DNA from: Notolepis coatsorum
Taxonomy: Eukaryota; Chordata; Actinopteri; Aulopiformes; Paralepididae
NCBI GenBank assembly: GCA_963971535.1
Contig: OZ020590.1
Coordinates: 152,624,034-152,688,033, forward strand
DNA: 64,000 nucleotides
Direction: 5' to 3'
Numbering within the stretch: the first letter of the stretch is position 1; the number at the start of each line of letters is the position of its first letter. Both the position numbers and the translations under genes were made by a program. The notes under the pieces are model-generated. The model saw only the letters and a list, made by a program, of their open reading frames with translations, ran no database searches and had not been told where the DNA came from. Of the stretch, positions 54,343-64,000 are shown piece after piece.

Positions 54343-54734
54343 ACAAGGAAAGATGAAATTACCTACCTGGGTTCCATCCTAGAGGCTAATCTTTCCTGTG
54401 ACAAAATGGCATCCAATGTAATAAAAAAAGTCAACCAACGAACTCAATTCTTGTACCGGATCTCCTCTCTGGTAAACAAGAATACCCTGAAGACTCTGGC
54501 AGGAGCACTCATTCAAGGGTACTACGACTATGCTTGCACCTCATGGTACCAAAGCACCTCAAAGGCGCTAAAAACAAAATTACAAACATCTCAAAACAAA
54601 CTGGTCAGACTACTGCTTGACCTTACTCCTAGAACCCACCTCACCCCTGCTCACTTTGACAACCTAGGATGGCTTAGAGTAGACGACAGAGTACAGCAAC
54701 TTGCAATGGGCCTGGTCTACCAGATACACTACAC
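54343..54734 (+). pseudogene. L2-like ORF2 fragment, first half (split by hAT)
   Basis: Paralogue of 4,606-4,997. It reads DEITYLGSILEANLSCDKM to QQLAMGLVYQIHYT and is then interrupted by the hAT element. The second half resumes at 57,028. Confidence 0.85.
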
Positions 54735-57019
54735 CAGGGGTTCTCAACCTTTCTGCTGCCAAGGCACCCCTGTGTCCAATAAAATATTCCAGGGCACCCC
54801 TACATACGATAAAGACTTTTCCGGTCCTGTCTTTTTTGCTACAATGATGACAAAAGTGCTTGCTTTCAAAATAACATTTATTTAACCCATTGAAACCGGG
54901 AAACACATTTGTGTGTATATGCAGGCTATATAATGCATTATTAGCAGGCATTTCAGGTCTAAATGTATAAATAAATATAACAATAGTGTGACCATTTCTC
55001 AAACAGAAAATCATGTATTTTTTTTTAAATACAAAAAAGGATCACACAACATGATAACAGTCTGGTTTAGCATGAGAACACAACATGATAACAGTCTGGT
55101 TTAGCATGAGAACACAACATGATAACAGTCTGGTTTAGCATGAGAACACAACATTGCAGCTGCACTGTTTGACTGGGGCAATCTCAGAGGTCGAATTGGT
55201 ACTGGAAGGTACTGAATTGGTATTGGTAACTGTAACCTGTTTCGATGGACAAGTTAAAAACGTGTCCATTTTGTGTGAAAATTCAGCTTTGCGGTTCACG
55301 TTGGAAATATTATTCTAGTGAGGTGACGATTGATTATGACATCACATCCCTGCAGAGTGCCTTTTACTGTTTATCTGTTAAATACAGTTTTCATTCATTC
55401 ATCATTTACATTTTGTATCATAATAATCATAACACAGCGGCTGATACACTCACTTGTTCTGCAGAGTAGACCATTGCCATCGGAAGCGTGTAATTAGCAC
55501 TTTTCAGAAGCTGTGTGGTCCGGTCTTGAACTTTCCATAACATGTCTTGATAAATCCATTTGATTAGATCCAGCACTGAATGCATTTAGTGATTATTATC
55601 ACGACGACGATTGCGATAGCCGCTTTGCATTTCCTTGATAACGGACATAGGACCCGTGATGTCACACAAATGCGACTGCTCTGGAAATGCGTTGGAAAAT
55701 CTGTTGGTAAAAGTAATGACGCCTGCCGCGGACCTTAAGTTGGTGAAGTTTCTATAATAACTTTACGAAACGTGTGATCGATTTCTTTTTTAGTTCATGT
55801 TATTAGATTAGGCAATTATTGTATACACATGAAGCACTAGGTAGACTATTTGTTTAGTTAAATAGTTGCAGGGCTGTACGTTAACTTTTTTTGCACATAG
55901 CACTGGTGCTACAGAGGTTGATAGTTTTGTAGCACAGGCCAAAATCTTGTAGCACAAGTATAAAACGCGTTATATTTGTAACAGTCACAAATGTGCCTAT
56001 TGTATTTGTGTTATTTAGTTGCAGTGCCATGTTTGGCTGTCATTTTCATGCTTACAAGTTGACGTCACACAGCCAGACACGTTACGTGTAAGGAATTACA
56101 TTACAAACATTACAAAAAATGTTTAGCTCTTCCAGACATTTAAATGAAAAACTATGTATTGTTTTTAATACAAATAGACCTCCTGTTCACTATAAAGTGC
56201 CACGTTTTGATATATTGAGCTTTAAACTTTAAGTAAATTTTTTGGAACACACAACCTAAAACCCATTCCTCTCCCAAACCGTTCCTGCAATTGTTTTATG
56301 TTGCATGATGATCATGCATACATTTATTATGTATTGTATTTTTTATGTTTAAATATCAACATCATCTGTCCACCCTCAGTACATTTACTATCAATATAAT
56401 ATACTCGTCTGATGACTTCATCATATCTTTTCAAACGCACACACACAGAGGGAGAATGCCCCCCCCCCCTCCTTCCCAGTCCCCACTCTGCTGTGTCGCT
56501 CTGAACAGGGTTTAGCTTGTTGTTAGCTTATGCTAACGGGATGTTAATTCCGGTCTTAAACACGACGTGGTCATAAAGGAATGGCAAGGATTGCAAAGCA
56601 TGTTATATGCATTTGACCCGTTGCGGAATAAAGCAGCAGGGATTTGTTTTGGGTCGCGAAAACACTATCCTTGCTCTGTTGCAATGTGCGTGTTCCAGAC
56701 GCTACTGCTACTGACTGAGACGCTACTGCTGTGTGGAGATGCATCCTATTGGCTGTGTGCTGTAGAGCGGATATGAGTCACGACACCACGGATTTTCAAA
56801 ATAAGAGTATCATAATGAACTGAACGTTGCTAGCTGTCGGAGCCTAGTTATTATAGCTGGAGCTGCGCTTGGGCAGAAATGAGACCCGCTACAGGATTTT
56901 CAAAATAAGACTGTTGTCATTCTATATTTTTAAAGAAACATTCCCAGGCATCTCGCGGCACCCCTGGCAGCTCTCTGCAGCACCCCTGTGTGCCGCGGAA
57001 CCCCTGTTGAGAACCGCTG
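54735..57019. mobile_element. Non-autonomous hAT element, 2,285 bp, perfect 8-bp TSD
   Basis: The ends CAGGGGTTCTCAACCTTT and AGGGGT-like AACCCCTGTTGAGAACCGCTG are hAT (Charlie-type) inverted repeats. CACTACAC flanks both sides (54,727-54,734 and 57,020-57,027). The empty site is at 4,990-4,997. No transposase frame is recognised. The interior has a 34-bp triplicate (55,043-55,152) and a CAGGGCTGTACGT terminus (about 55,869) from another hAT-like family. Confidence 0.93.
55043..55152 (+). repeat. 34-bp tandem repeat, three units
   Basis: The unit is ACACAACATGATAACAGTCT plus GGTTTAGCATGAGA, perfect over three copies, inside the hAT element. Confidence 0.95.
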
Positions 57020-57027
57020 CACTACAC

Positions 57028-57290
57028 GACCAAGGTACCCATGTACATGTCAAAATACTTCCCAAAGGTCAGTAAATACCACGATCACAACACCAGAGGG
57101 AGCTCCACAAATCATGTTAAACCCAGATTCGGGTTTTTCAAACAAGGGACTGAACACGTTTCGCAATTATGCCACATCAATGTGGAACGCCCTATCCAAA
57201 GCGGTAAAGGAATGTGAATCACTACCCACTTTTAAAACCACTCTCAAAGAACACCTACGGGAGACTGCAATTCGAAACTGGCCCCTGTAA
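57028..57290 (+). pseudogene. L2-like ORF2 fragment, second half
   Basis: It continues from 54,734: KVPMYMSKYFPKVSKYHDHN to KEHLRETAIRNWPL stop. An extra 4 bp (ATTCGGGTTTTTCAAAC against ATTCGGCTCAAAC at 5,100) shifts the frame in the middle. The 3' UTR follows to 57,549 and resumes at 57,936-58,131. Confidence 0.85.
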
Positions 57291-57549
57291 ATGTCCTAAC
57301 CCTCCAATGTACAGTAAATGACCAAGTATGGTTTTGTCAATATTCCAATGTACAGTTTTGCTTGTACAGTTGTACAGTGTTCCCCACCCACCCACCCCTC
57401 CTACCCAACCCCCCCCCCCCCCACCCAACCACCTCCAATGTACAGACCCCCACCCACCCAACCCCACCCCACGTACCCAACCTCCTCCAATGTACAGTTT
57501 TTACGTCAAATGTATATACTCTCTTTTCTGGACTCTTTTGTATCACAAA

Positions 57550-57927
57550 TAGGGTGACCAGGTGTCCCCCTTTTGGTTGTACTGTCCCACCATTTGAGAC
57601 CGCGTCCCACATATTGAGAGGATGTCCCTCTTTTCGAAGCAAAAAAAAATATCGAACACAAGACATTCCTGTCAAGTGATAAAGTTTGAATATTTAAAAC
57701 AGATGTTAGGTGGTAACAAGCCGGCTGCCAGTGCCAAGATGAATGTGGAGAGATATAATTCTGTATTTAATTTGTATTTATTTTGATTTAACCTTAATCT
57801 ATTCGGTGAAGACGAGTTATTCTAATAAAAAAATTTACATTATCTATCTGTCCCACTTTGTCCCACTTTATCCCACCAAAATCTTACTGTTGTCCTCCTT
57901 TTGGACTTTTTGCATCTGGTCACCCTA
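57550..57927. mobile_element. hAT-type MITE, TAGGGTGACCAG, 378 bp, perfect 8-bp TSD
   Basis: TAGGGTGACCAGGTG and CATCTGGTCACCCTA are the ends. ATCACAAA flanks both sides (57,542-57,549 and 57,928-57,935). The empty site is at 5,510-5,520. The 8-bp duplication suggests hAT. No ORF of note. Confidence 0.92.
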
Positions 57928-58131
57928 ATCACAAACAGTACTGTATTTGCAAGTCTGGTATGTCAAAATGTATAGGTGTAGCAGTACTGTCTATCTGTAT
58001 GTCATGTATGTTATATCCTGATGAATTGAAAATGGGGGACCCCGATGTAAACAAGACGAAAGTCTTTCTCTGGTCTGCATCCCCTTAACAATTGTGTGTA
58101 TTGAGCTGTACTGTATTGTACCCATTCTGCA

Positions 58132-58841
58132 GGGGTAGTTAATACTGCGGCAAAGATTGAGGGTAGAACAGATAGAATTAAAATGATTGTTAGGATAGCG
58201 GTTCAACATTTGGGTATGGAAGGTCTGACATTGGAGGAGGTGGTTAGGGAATTGAATAAAGGGGGCAGCGGGTGACCAAGGAGTACAGAGTCAGGCAGCA
58301 GGGGGCAAGGAGTGTCTCGCAGAGGGGGGCTCAATCAGGAAGTAGCAGCATTAGTTGTGTAACGGTTTGAAGAATGATCAGCTGTTTTAGTTTACCGTTT
58401 TTAGTTTATTGTAAATTCTGAATGATTTGGGACAACCAACTATTGTAAACAGGTCTTTTATTTTGAAATCGTCACTTCAGGAGGAAGTGACGTATATGTT
58501 GCGCGACGTATGGTATCTGGCTTTACGTGCTGCTTCCTACTAACCTCAGTCTACTCTATCCTGAATGATAAGAGGTAAGCAGCTATCCTTGTACCTTGAT
58601 GATATATCTCTGGTCTAAGCCGATAATGTTGTAAATAGGGGCTTGAGAGTACGAGACGGCGCGATGGGGAAGAAGGGAAGGAGGAGGTTCGGAATGCCGA
58701 AATATCGGATGTGTTGTGGTGGTAGTGTTGACCATTGGTTCACAATGGTTCATTGACGACTTGTGTTCACAACTTCACATGTTGACGAGTTGATGGTATG
58801 GGATTTGCCGCATCCGAGCCCTGTTTCCCCCAAGGGTTTGA
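58132..58841 (+). pseudogene. I-type LINE ORF1 tail, exon-like segment and second ORF1 5' end (copy 2)
   Basis: Paralogue of 5,715-6,253 plus 18,522-18,690, here uninterrupted across the first foldback insertion site. The ORF1 ATG is at 58,664 (MGKKGRRRFGMPKYRMCCGG). An indel causes a stop after FTMVH, and the frame recovers at HVDELMVWDLPHPSPVSPKG. The splice donor AAGAG/GTAAGC is at 58,574-58,579. A 20-bp CACTTCAGGAGGAAGTGACG stretch near 58,474 is absent from copy 1. Confidence 0.75.
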
Positions 58842-60226
58842 TTGATTGATTGATTGATTGATTGAAAAGTTTATTAACAGATTGCAGAATGGGTACAGTA
58901 CAGTACAGCTCAATACATACAATTGTTAAGGGGATGCAGACCAGAGAAAGACTTTCGTCTTGTTTACATCAAGGTCCCCCATTTTCAATTCATCATAACA
59001 TATATGACATGATTGATTGATTGAAAAGTTTATTAACAGATTGCAGAATGGGTACAGTACAGCTCAATACATACAACTGTTAAGAGGATGCAGACCTGAG
59101 AAAGACTTTTGTCTTGTTTCTATCAGGGTCCCCCATTTTCAATTCATCATATGACACACATGACATACAGATAGACAGTACTGCTACATCTATACATTTA
59201 TGACATACCAGATTTTCAAATACAGTACTGTTTGTGATACTAAAAAAATCCAGAAGAAGAGTATATACATTTGACATAGAAACTGTGCATTGGGGGAGGT
59301 TGGGTAGGTGGGGTGGGGCTGTACATTGGAGGTGGGGGGGGGGGGGGGGGGGGGGGGGTTGGGTAGGGGGGGGGGGCACTGTACATTGGAATACTGACAT
59401 ACATTTGACATGGAAACTGTACATTGGAGGAGGTTGGGTAGGTGGGGTGGGGTTGGGTGGGGCTGTACATTGGAATACTGACAAAGCCATGCTTGGTCTT
59501 TATTGTACAACTGGGTTAGGACATTTGTAGGGGCCAGTTTTGAATTGCAGTCTCCCGTAGGTGTTCTTTGAGAGTGTTTTTGAAGGTGGGTAGTGATTTA
59601 CATTCCTTTACAGCTTTGGGTAGGGCGTTCCACATTGTTGTGGCATAATTGGCATACATGACATACAGATAGACAGTACTGCTACATCTATACATTTATG
59701 ACATATCAGATTTGCAAATACAGTACTGTTTGTGATACAAAAGTGTCCAGAAAAGGAGTGTATATACATTTGGCGTAGAAACTGTACATTGGAGGAGGTT
59801 GGATGGGTGGGGTGGGGTTGGGTGGGTTGGGTTGGGTGAGGGCTGTACATTGGAGGTGGGGGGGGGGGGGGGGGGGGGGTTGGGTAGGGGACACACACAC
59901 ATTTTACACTGTACATTGGAATACTGACAAAGCTTTACTTGGTCATTTACTGTACAACTAGGTTAGGACATTTGTAGCGGCCAGTTTCGAATTGCAGTCT
60001 CACGTAGGTGTTTTTTGAGAGTGTTTTTGAAAGTGGGTAGTGATTCACATTCCTTTACAGCTTTAGGTAGGGCGTTCCACATTGATGTGGCATAATTGCG
60101 AAACGTGTTTAGTCCCTTGTTTGAGCCGAATCTGGGTTTTACATGATTTGTGGAGCTCCCTCTGGTGTTGTGATCGTGGTATTCACTGACCTTTGGGAAG
60201 TATTTTGACATGTACATGGGTACATG
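58842..60226 (-). mobile_element. Cluster of three L2-like LINE 3' ends inserted in ORF1
   Basis: Nested or abutting minus-strand copies: tail plus UTR (58,842-59,010); tail, UTR and ORF2 end (59,011-59,651); and a tail-less UTR plus ORF2 end (59,652-60,226, codons 59,963-60,217). G-rich tracts on the plus strand at 59,321-59,375 and 59,855-59,885 belong to the UTRs. The empty site is 18,680-18,684. Confidence 0.85.
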
Positions 60227-61654
60227 TCGGGAGCTAGAAGTAGGAGTGAACGAAGCATGTCGCCGTTTTCGGGCCCTAGTTCCCCCCAGGGTTCGACGTC
60301 GGGAGCCAGGGGGGGTAGAGCAAGCAAGTGCAATTCCAACAGTGATGGCCGTGATGAAGGAGAGGGGATGGCTAGTGATATGGAGTGTAGAGTAGGAGAG
60401 GAAAACGAGGGAGAGGTGTGGGAAAAGGTGGGGAAAAAGAGCAGGGAAAGTGGGGGGAAGGGGAGTACGAGGAAGAAAGAGGTGGGAGATAGCTTGAGTG
60501 GGTCAGAGGATGAGGGTAGAGAGAAGGAGTTTGTATGTAGTGGTGCGATTTGAGGGAGTAGACGGAGTTAGGAACATAGAGCCGAGTCAGCTGTCAAAAC
60601 TCATTAGAGCACAGTTAGGAGAGGTAAGGTACGGAAAGGTGTTAGACGATGGGAACTTGTTTATAGGGTGTGTAAGTGTAGTGCAGGTAGAGAAGGCAAG
60701 GGCAATGAAGAGCATTGGCAAAGTGAAGGTCTGTAGAGTAGTGATAGTAGGGGAGAAAAGGGATGGTGGTTGCAAGGGGGTGATTAGTGGAATTCCAATT
60801 AAGGTTAGTATGGAGCAGCTGTTAGAAGAGTTGAGTGACAAACGTAATGGGAAAGTTAAGAGTGTAGATAGGATGAAGAGAGGTGTAGAGAAGGAGGTGA
60901 CAGGGACGATAGTTATTCAGTTTGAGGGTGAGGTTAGTCCAAGAGTATTTTTAGGGTTTTTGGCATATAGGGTTAGGGAGTTTGTGCCGAAACCGTTGAG
61001 GTGTTACAGGTGCCAGGAGTTTGGTCATATAGCTAGGTCATGTAGGAAGGGACAGAGATGTGCTAGATGTAGTGGGGAGCATGAGTATGGGGAGTGTGAC
61101 CTGGGAGTGGAGCCGAGGTGTTGTAGTTGTGGTGGGAAGCATAGTGTAGCGTATTGGGGTTGTGAGGCGATGAAGCGAGAGGTAGTGGTCCAGCAGGTGA
61201 GAAGGGATGATAGGATTTCGTATGCAGAGGCAGTTAGGAAGGTAGGACAGGGAAAGCAAGGTAAGGAAGGAGAAGGGCATTTGGCAGTAAGGGTAGTGCA
61301 GGAGGATCAGGGGAAGCAAGGTGAGGATCAGGGGTTTAGAAAAGGGCATTTGTCGGTAGAGGAAGTACAGGAGGAGAAAGAGAGGGTGTGGGGGGAGAAG
61401 TTGGAGATTTGGCATTTGTGACAAGAGTAGTGAATACAATAGTGATGGTTAGCAGTAGGACAGAGAGGTTAAAGTTAGTAGTTGAAGCAGCAGTACTAGA
61501 CATGGGTATGAAGGGGTTGACAATGGGGCAAGTATCAAGGGAGTTAGGGAAGTTAGGGAAGAAGGTTGTTGTGAGTGATCAAGTAAGAGAGTTATGGGAG
61601 GTGGTGGTGAGTGTTCAAAAAAGCCAGAGTCAGCCCACAGGAGGCAATGAATGA
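60227..61654 (+). pseudogene. I/Nimb-type LINE ORF1 with zinc knuckles (copy 2)
   Basis: It resumes SGARSRSERSMSPFSGPSSP, then the charged linker and the central domain (60,540 onward). The three knuckles CYRCQEFGHIARSC, CARCSGEHEYGEC and CCSCGGKHSVAYWGC lie at about 61,005-61,170, followed by a KQGKEGEGHLAVRVVQEDQG linker and the C-terminal LTMGQVSRELGK. The frame is open from 60,498 to 61,421. It is broken upstream by an 11-bp deletion near 60,535 and downstream near 61,408. Copy 1 has different lesions, so the copies decayed independently after duplication. Confidence 0.82.
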
Positions 61655-61808
61655 CTCATAGATTAGGTTTGGATAGGGTGGTGATGTTAGGGATGGGGTT
61701 TTGTTTTGTGTGTTATGGGGTTGAATGGATTGTACAGTATGTGGCGGTATGCGCCTTTTGTGGTCGCGATCTGCCATTAACTCATGGAAGAAGAAGAAGA
61801 AGAAGAAT
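61655..61808 (+). mobile_element. I/Nimb-type LINE 3' UTR with AAG tail (copy 2)
   Basis: The same 3' end as 28,391-28,545 follows the ORF1 stop directly, again without any ORF2. Confidence 0.7.
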
Positions 61809-62013
61809 GTTGTAAATAGGTTTCCAAGTAATGAACCGAGTTATGAACAGTGGTTTGATGTTGTGCAGTTGTGTATCTGTTTATAAGAGATTTGGCCGTT
61901 TTCGCGAACTCTTATATGAGCACGTTGGTAAACTAGTATTCATGGGGGGAGGGGCTTTACACCGGGCGCTGCTGAGAAGTGTGTGTTCTAACTGGAGTTT
62001 TCTCCTACCACAG

Positions 62014-62082
62014 AGATGTGTGTACTTACCAACATGGATGTGCTTAAGGCTGACGGCATTGTATATTTATTATGCTTGACAG
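62014..62082 (+). other. Exon-like 69-bp segment with GT-AG borders
   Basis: TCTCCTACCACAG precedes it and GTATGTTG follows. In one frame it is open as MCVLTNMDVLKADGIVYLLC. A second 69-bp copy at 62,204-62,272 is joined to upstream exon sequence and to TATAAAG downstream with no intron. Confidence 0.5.
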
Positions 62083-62169
62083 GTATGTTGTGATGTTTTT
62101 GGTCAATTGTATTTTCTAATGTTTTATTCTAATGTTGTATTTTCTAATGTTTTATATTCTAATGTCTGA

Positions 62170-62459
62170 TTCATATAGCTCAGTCTATCCTGAATGATAA
62201 GAGAGATGTGTGTACTTACCAACATGGATGTGCTTAAGTCTGACGGCATTGTATATTTCTTATGCTTGACAGTATAAAGAAAAGAAGTACTCCGTCCATC
62301 CTGTCTCCCGTGTCCATTATTCAAGCAGAGCAGGAACACAGTGGTCACAGTTGCACTCCATGAAGGTGAGGGGAATTGGATTTTGTAGGAGGTAAAGGAT
62401 ACCAGTAGATGGCGGCAAATACCCTAACAAGTGGTCGGCCGCCGTTAAACCTCAAAAAG

Positions 62460-62490
<31 letters not shown>
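62170..62490 (+). pseudogene. Intron-less copy of the same exons with LINE-type AAG tail
   Basis: CTATCCTGAATGATAAGAG joins AGATGTGTGTACTTACC precisely at the predicted donor and acceptor. The segment ends GGCCGCCGTTAAACCTC followed by (AAG)n (62,456-62,490). It is consistent with retrotransposition of a spliced RNA that ends in an I/Nimb 3' tail. Confidence 0.5.
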
Positions 62491-62628
62491 TGCGCTCTCT
62501 GCTGAGGGGAGGTGCTTCCGTTTGAAATAAAGCTCCTTATTTCACTCGTTTCTGCTAAATGTAACTAATTTTTAGCGTTCATTTTATTACATGGTTTTAT
62601 GACATTTGTGCTCATTTGACCACTAGTA

Positions 62629-62706
62629 GGCGGCACGGTGGTGTAGTGGTTAACACTGTCGCCTCACAGCAAGAAGGTCCAGGGTTCGATTCCCGCTTGG
62701 GGACCA
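62629..62706 (+). mobile_element. tRNA-like SINE head
   Basis: GGCGGCACGGTGGTGTAGTG starts it. The A-box region GTGGTGTAGTGGTTAACAC lies at 62,638-62,656 and the B box GGTTCGATTCC at 62,683-62,693. This is a widespread fish dispersed repeat. It lacks a proper tRNA cloverleaf, so it is not called a tRNA gene. Confidence 0.7.
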
Positions 62707-62900
62707 GGGCCCTCATTCATCAACGTGTTCTACGCACAGATCTGTGCTTACCCTGTGCGTACGATCATTTCTAAGCAAAGAGTGGGATTCATCAATTTCG
62801 ATTTGAACTTGACTCCGTGCTTACGTCTACGCACAGGTCAGACCATGCGTACCTGGCGCCCAGTGGTAGAATATCGTTACTACGCATAAGCACTCCTCAG
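62706..62900 (+). mobile_element. DNA-transposon terminus, CCCTCATTCATCAACG
   Basis: GGGCCCTCATTCATCAACGT and internal GTGCGTACGATCATTTCTAA with several TACGCACAG repeats resemble the terminal part of a common fish DNA transposon. The other end is not within the window. Confidence 0.4.
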
Positions 62901-63257
62901 TCCTGCATTAGTTTCAAGGCGGAAATAAGCTTCCGTGCATTAGTGTTCAACTTCTGTATGACCCGTAATTCATTATAGTTCATTGTAAAATAGCGACAGT
63001 AGTGTAATTATAACGGGCTCACACGCGAACAAGAGGTTGGCCTGCTTGTTTGGCACGGGGGGGCAGACGCAAAACACCAACCTCCAAACGCGATTAGATA
63101 TTGTTTCAAATAAAAAGCAAATTATTTTGTGTGTCATGTTTCCAAATAAGATTGGTCACGAAATGCTTTCTACTTCAATTTGTTGGTTAGAATAGATGAC
63201 CTCCGTTGAAACTTCACTGAGACTAACAGTCTATTTGTGAGCTCCCGCACAGATGTG
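62901..63257. other. Unassigned sequence
   Basis: No ORF or repeat is recognised, apart from a short G run near 63,058. Confidence 0.5.
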
Positions 63258-63348
63258 ATGATAATAATAATAATAACAATAATAATAATAGCTTCATTTT
63301 ATATAGCGCCTTTCAAGAGACCCAAGGTCGCTTTACATAGATAGGGGG
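63258..63348 (-). mobile_element. LINE/SINE 3' tail with TTA repeat
   Basis: On the minus strand, TAAAGCGACCTTGGGTCTC and GGCGCTATATAAAATGAAG lead into (TTA)n, the CR1/L2-type 3' end shared by several fish SINEs. The body is absent or diverged. Confidence 0.6.
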
Positions 63349-64000
63349 CGGGGGGGGAATAACAAAGTAACAAACATAGTGGACAGACACACAACATATA
63401 TATATATGATGATGGAATTCATTCAAGATCCTCTCCACCCTCGGGTCTTTGCCACCGCGGCACGGTCCATCGTGATATTGGAGATGGATCGAGCAATAGA
63501 CTGTTACTGTAGCTGTCAAAGCTCCATCACAAATGCAGTTATGTGAATAGAAAGGGATTCCACTCAGTCAATGTTGCGATGCGCATTTGCCTGATACATG
63601 TTATTGCTGGATGCCGGGAGGAAGGCGATGCTGAATGTTTTCAATTCATTAAATAAAACGGATACTTTTTGCAAGGGTTTACTGACTGTCATACAAATAA
63701 TCAACCAACTACATACTGTAACTTTTCAGTGCACGTTCTTATTTACATTGTGACAACAGCCTTGTGAGTTCCCGCAGTGACCCGCACACAGACATGATGG
63801 AATTCAAGTTCATGTTTGTATTGATCACATATAGGCAGGCTACACATGGCGTATCTGCTACATCATACATGGCAGTAAGATTCATTGTTCTTGTATATGC
63901 TCTCGTATTATTGTTTATGTAGGCTACCCAATACTGACATCAAAATAGATTGTAGTATGCCTCTAGAAATCATATGCAGCAGGTAGAAAATTGACGGGAG
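63349..64000. other. Unassigned sequence
   Basis: Only a short TATATA run near 63,396 stands out. No gene or element is recognised. Confidence 0.5.

Noticed and set aside
62629-62706. Functional tRNA gene
   Set aside because: A and B boxes are present, but no paired acceptor stem or complete cloverleaf could be drawn. The sequence is a known type of dispersed fish repeat.

Overview
This window reads as non-coding, transposon-dense DNA from a ray-finned (probably percomorph teleost) genome. The grounds are a teleost-style C2H2 zinc-finger exon with an N-terminal QIKEEQEELW-type acidic repeat, a fish THAP-domain fragment, fish tRNA-derived SINEs, L2/CR1-like and Rex1-like LINEs, I/Nimb-type LINE ORF1s with AAG tails, hAT MITEs, copia LTRs and DIRS-type tyrosine-recombinase retrotransposons. 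I see no bacterial features, no rRNA and no credible functional tRNA gene. Only two long open frames look like real proteins: the zinc-finger exon at 32.09-34.13 kb, which ends at a frameshift, and the gag of a DIRS-like element at 45.27-46.95 kb. Nearly everything else is a broken mobile element or a tandem repeat.

Layout. 0-3.1 kb: LINE tails, a SINE carrying a 43-44 bp minisatellite, and a minus-strand copia element reduced to one LTR, its primer site and part of gag. 3.1-30.2 kb: copy 1 of a segmental duplication. It holds L2-like LINEs and an I-type ORF1 cut into three pieces by two large foldback-like elements (6,254-18,515 and 18,703-26,974) that share the terminus GGTCCGTGTACG and have 6-bp target duplications. 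The first carries a degenerate DIRS element (7,190-12,222) and a near-identical 2.65-kb tandem duplication. 30.2-36.3 kb: a 54-bp in-frame repeat, a THAP fragment, an inverted minisatellite, the zinc-finger exon, an 18-bp repeat, and LINE/SINE fragments. 36.3-44.7 kb: a Rex1-like ORF2, several hAT MITEs and about 2 kb without recognisable features. 44.97-50.40 kb: a DIRS-like element with inverted termini, an internal complementary region and an intact gag, inserted at a GTT in a tandem repeat. 50.6-62.6 kb: two copia-type solo LTRs, then copy 2 of the duplication, carrying five insertions that copy 1 lacks. 62.6-64 kb: a tRNA-like SINE, a transposon terminus, a LINE/SINE tail and plain sequence.

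The main structural result is that 2,722-30,186 and 50,995-62,569 derive from one ancestral block of about 6.0 kb. Removing three insertions from copy 1 and five from copy 2 leaves 6.01 and 6.05 kb. Each copy therefore supplies the empty site for the other's insertions, which fixes many element boundaries and target duplications to the base without a database. All family names are recognised from motifs by eye, and no search was run.
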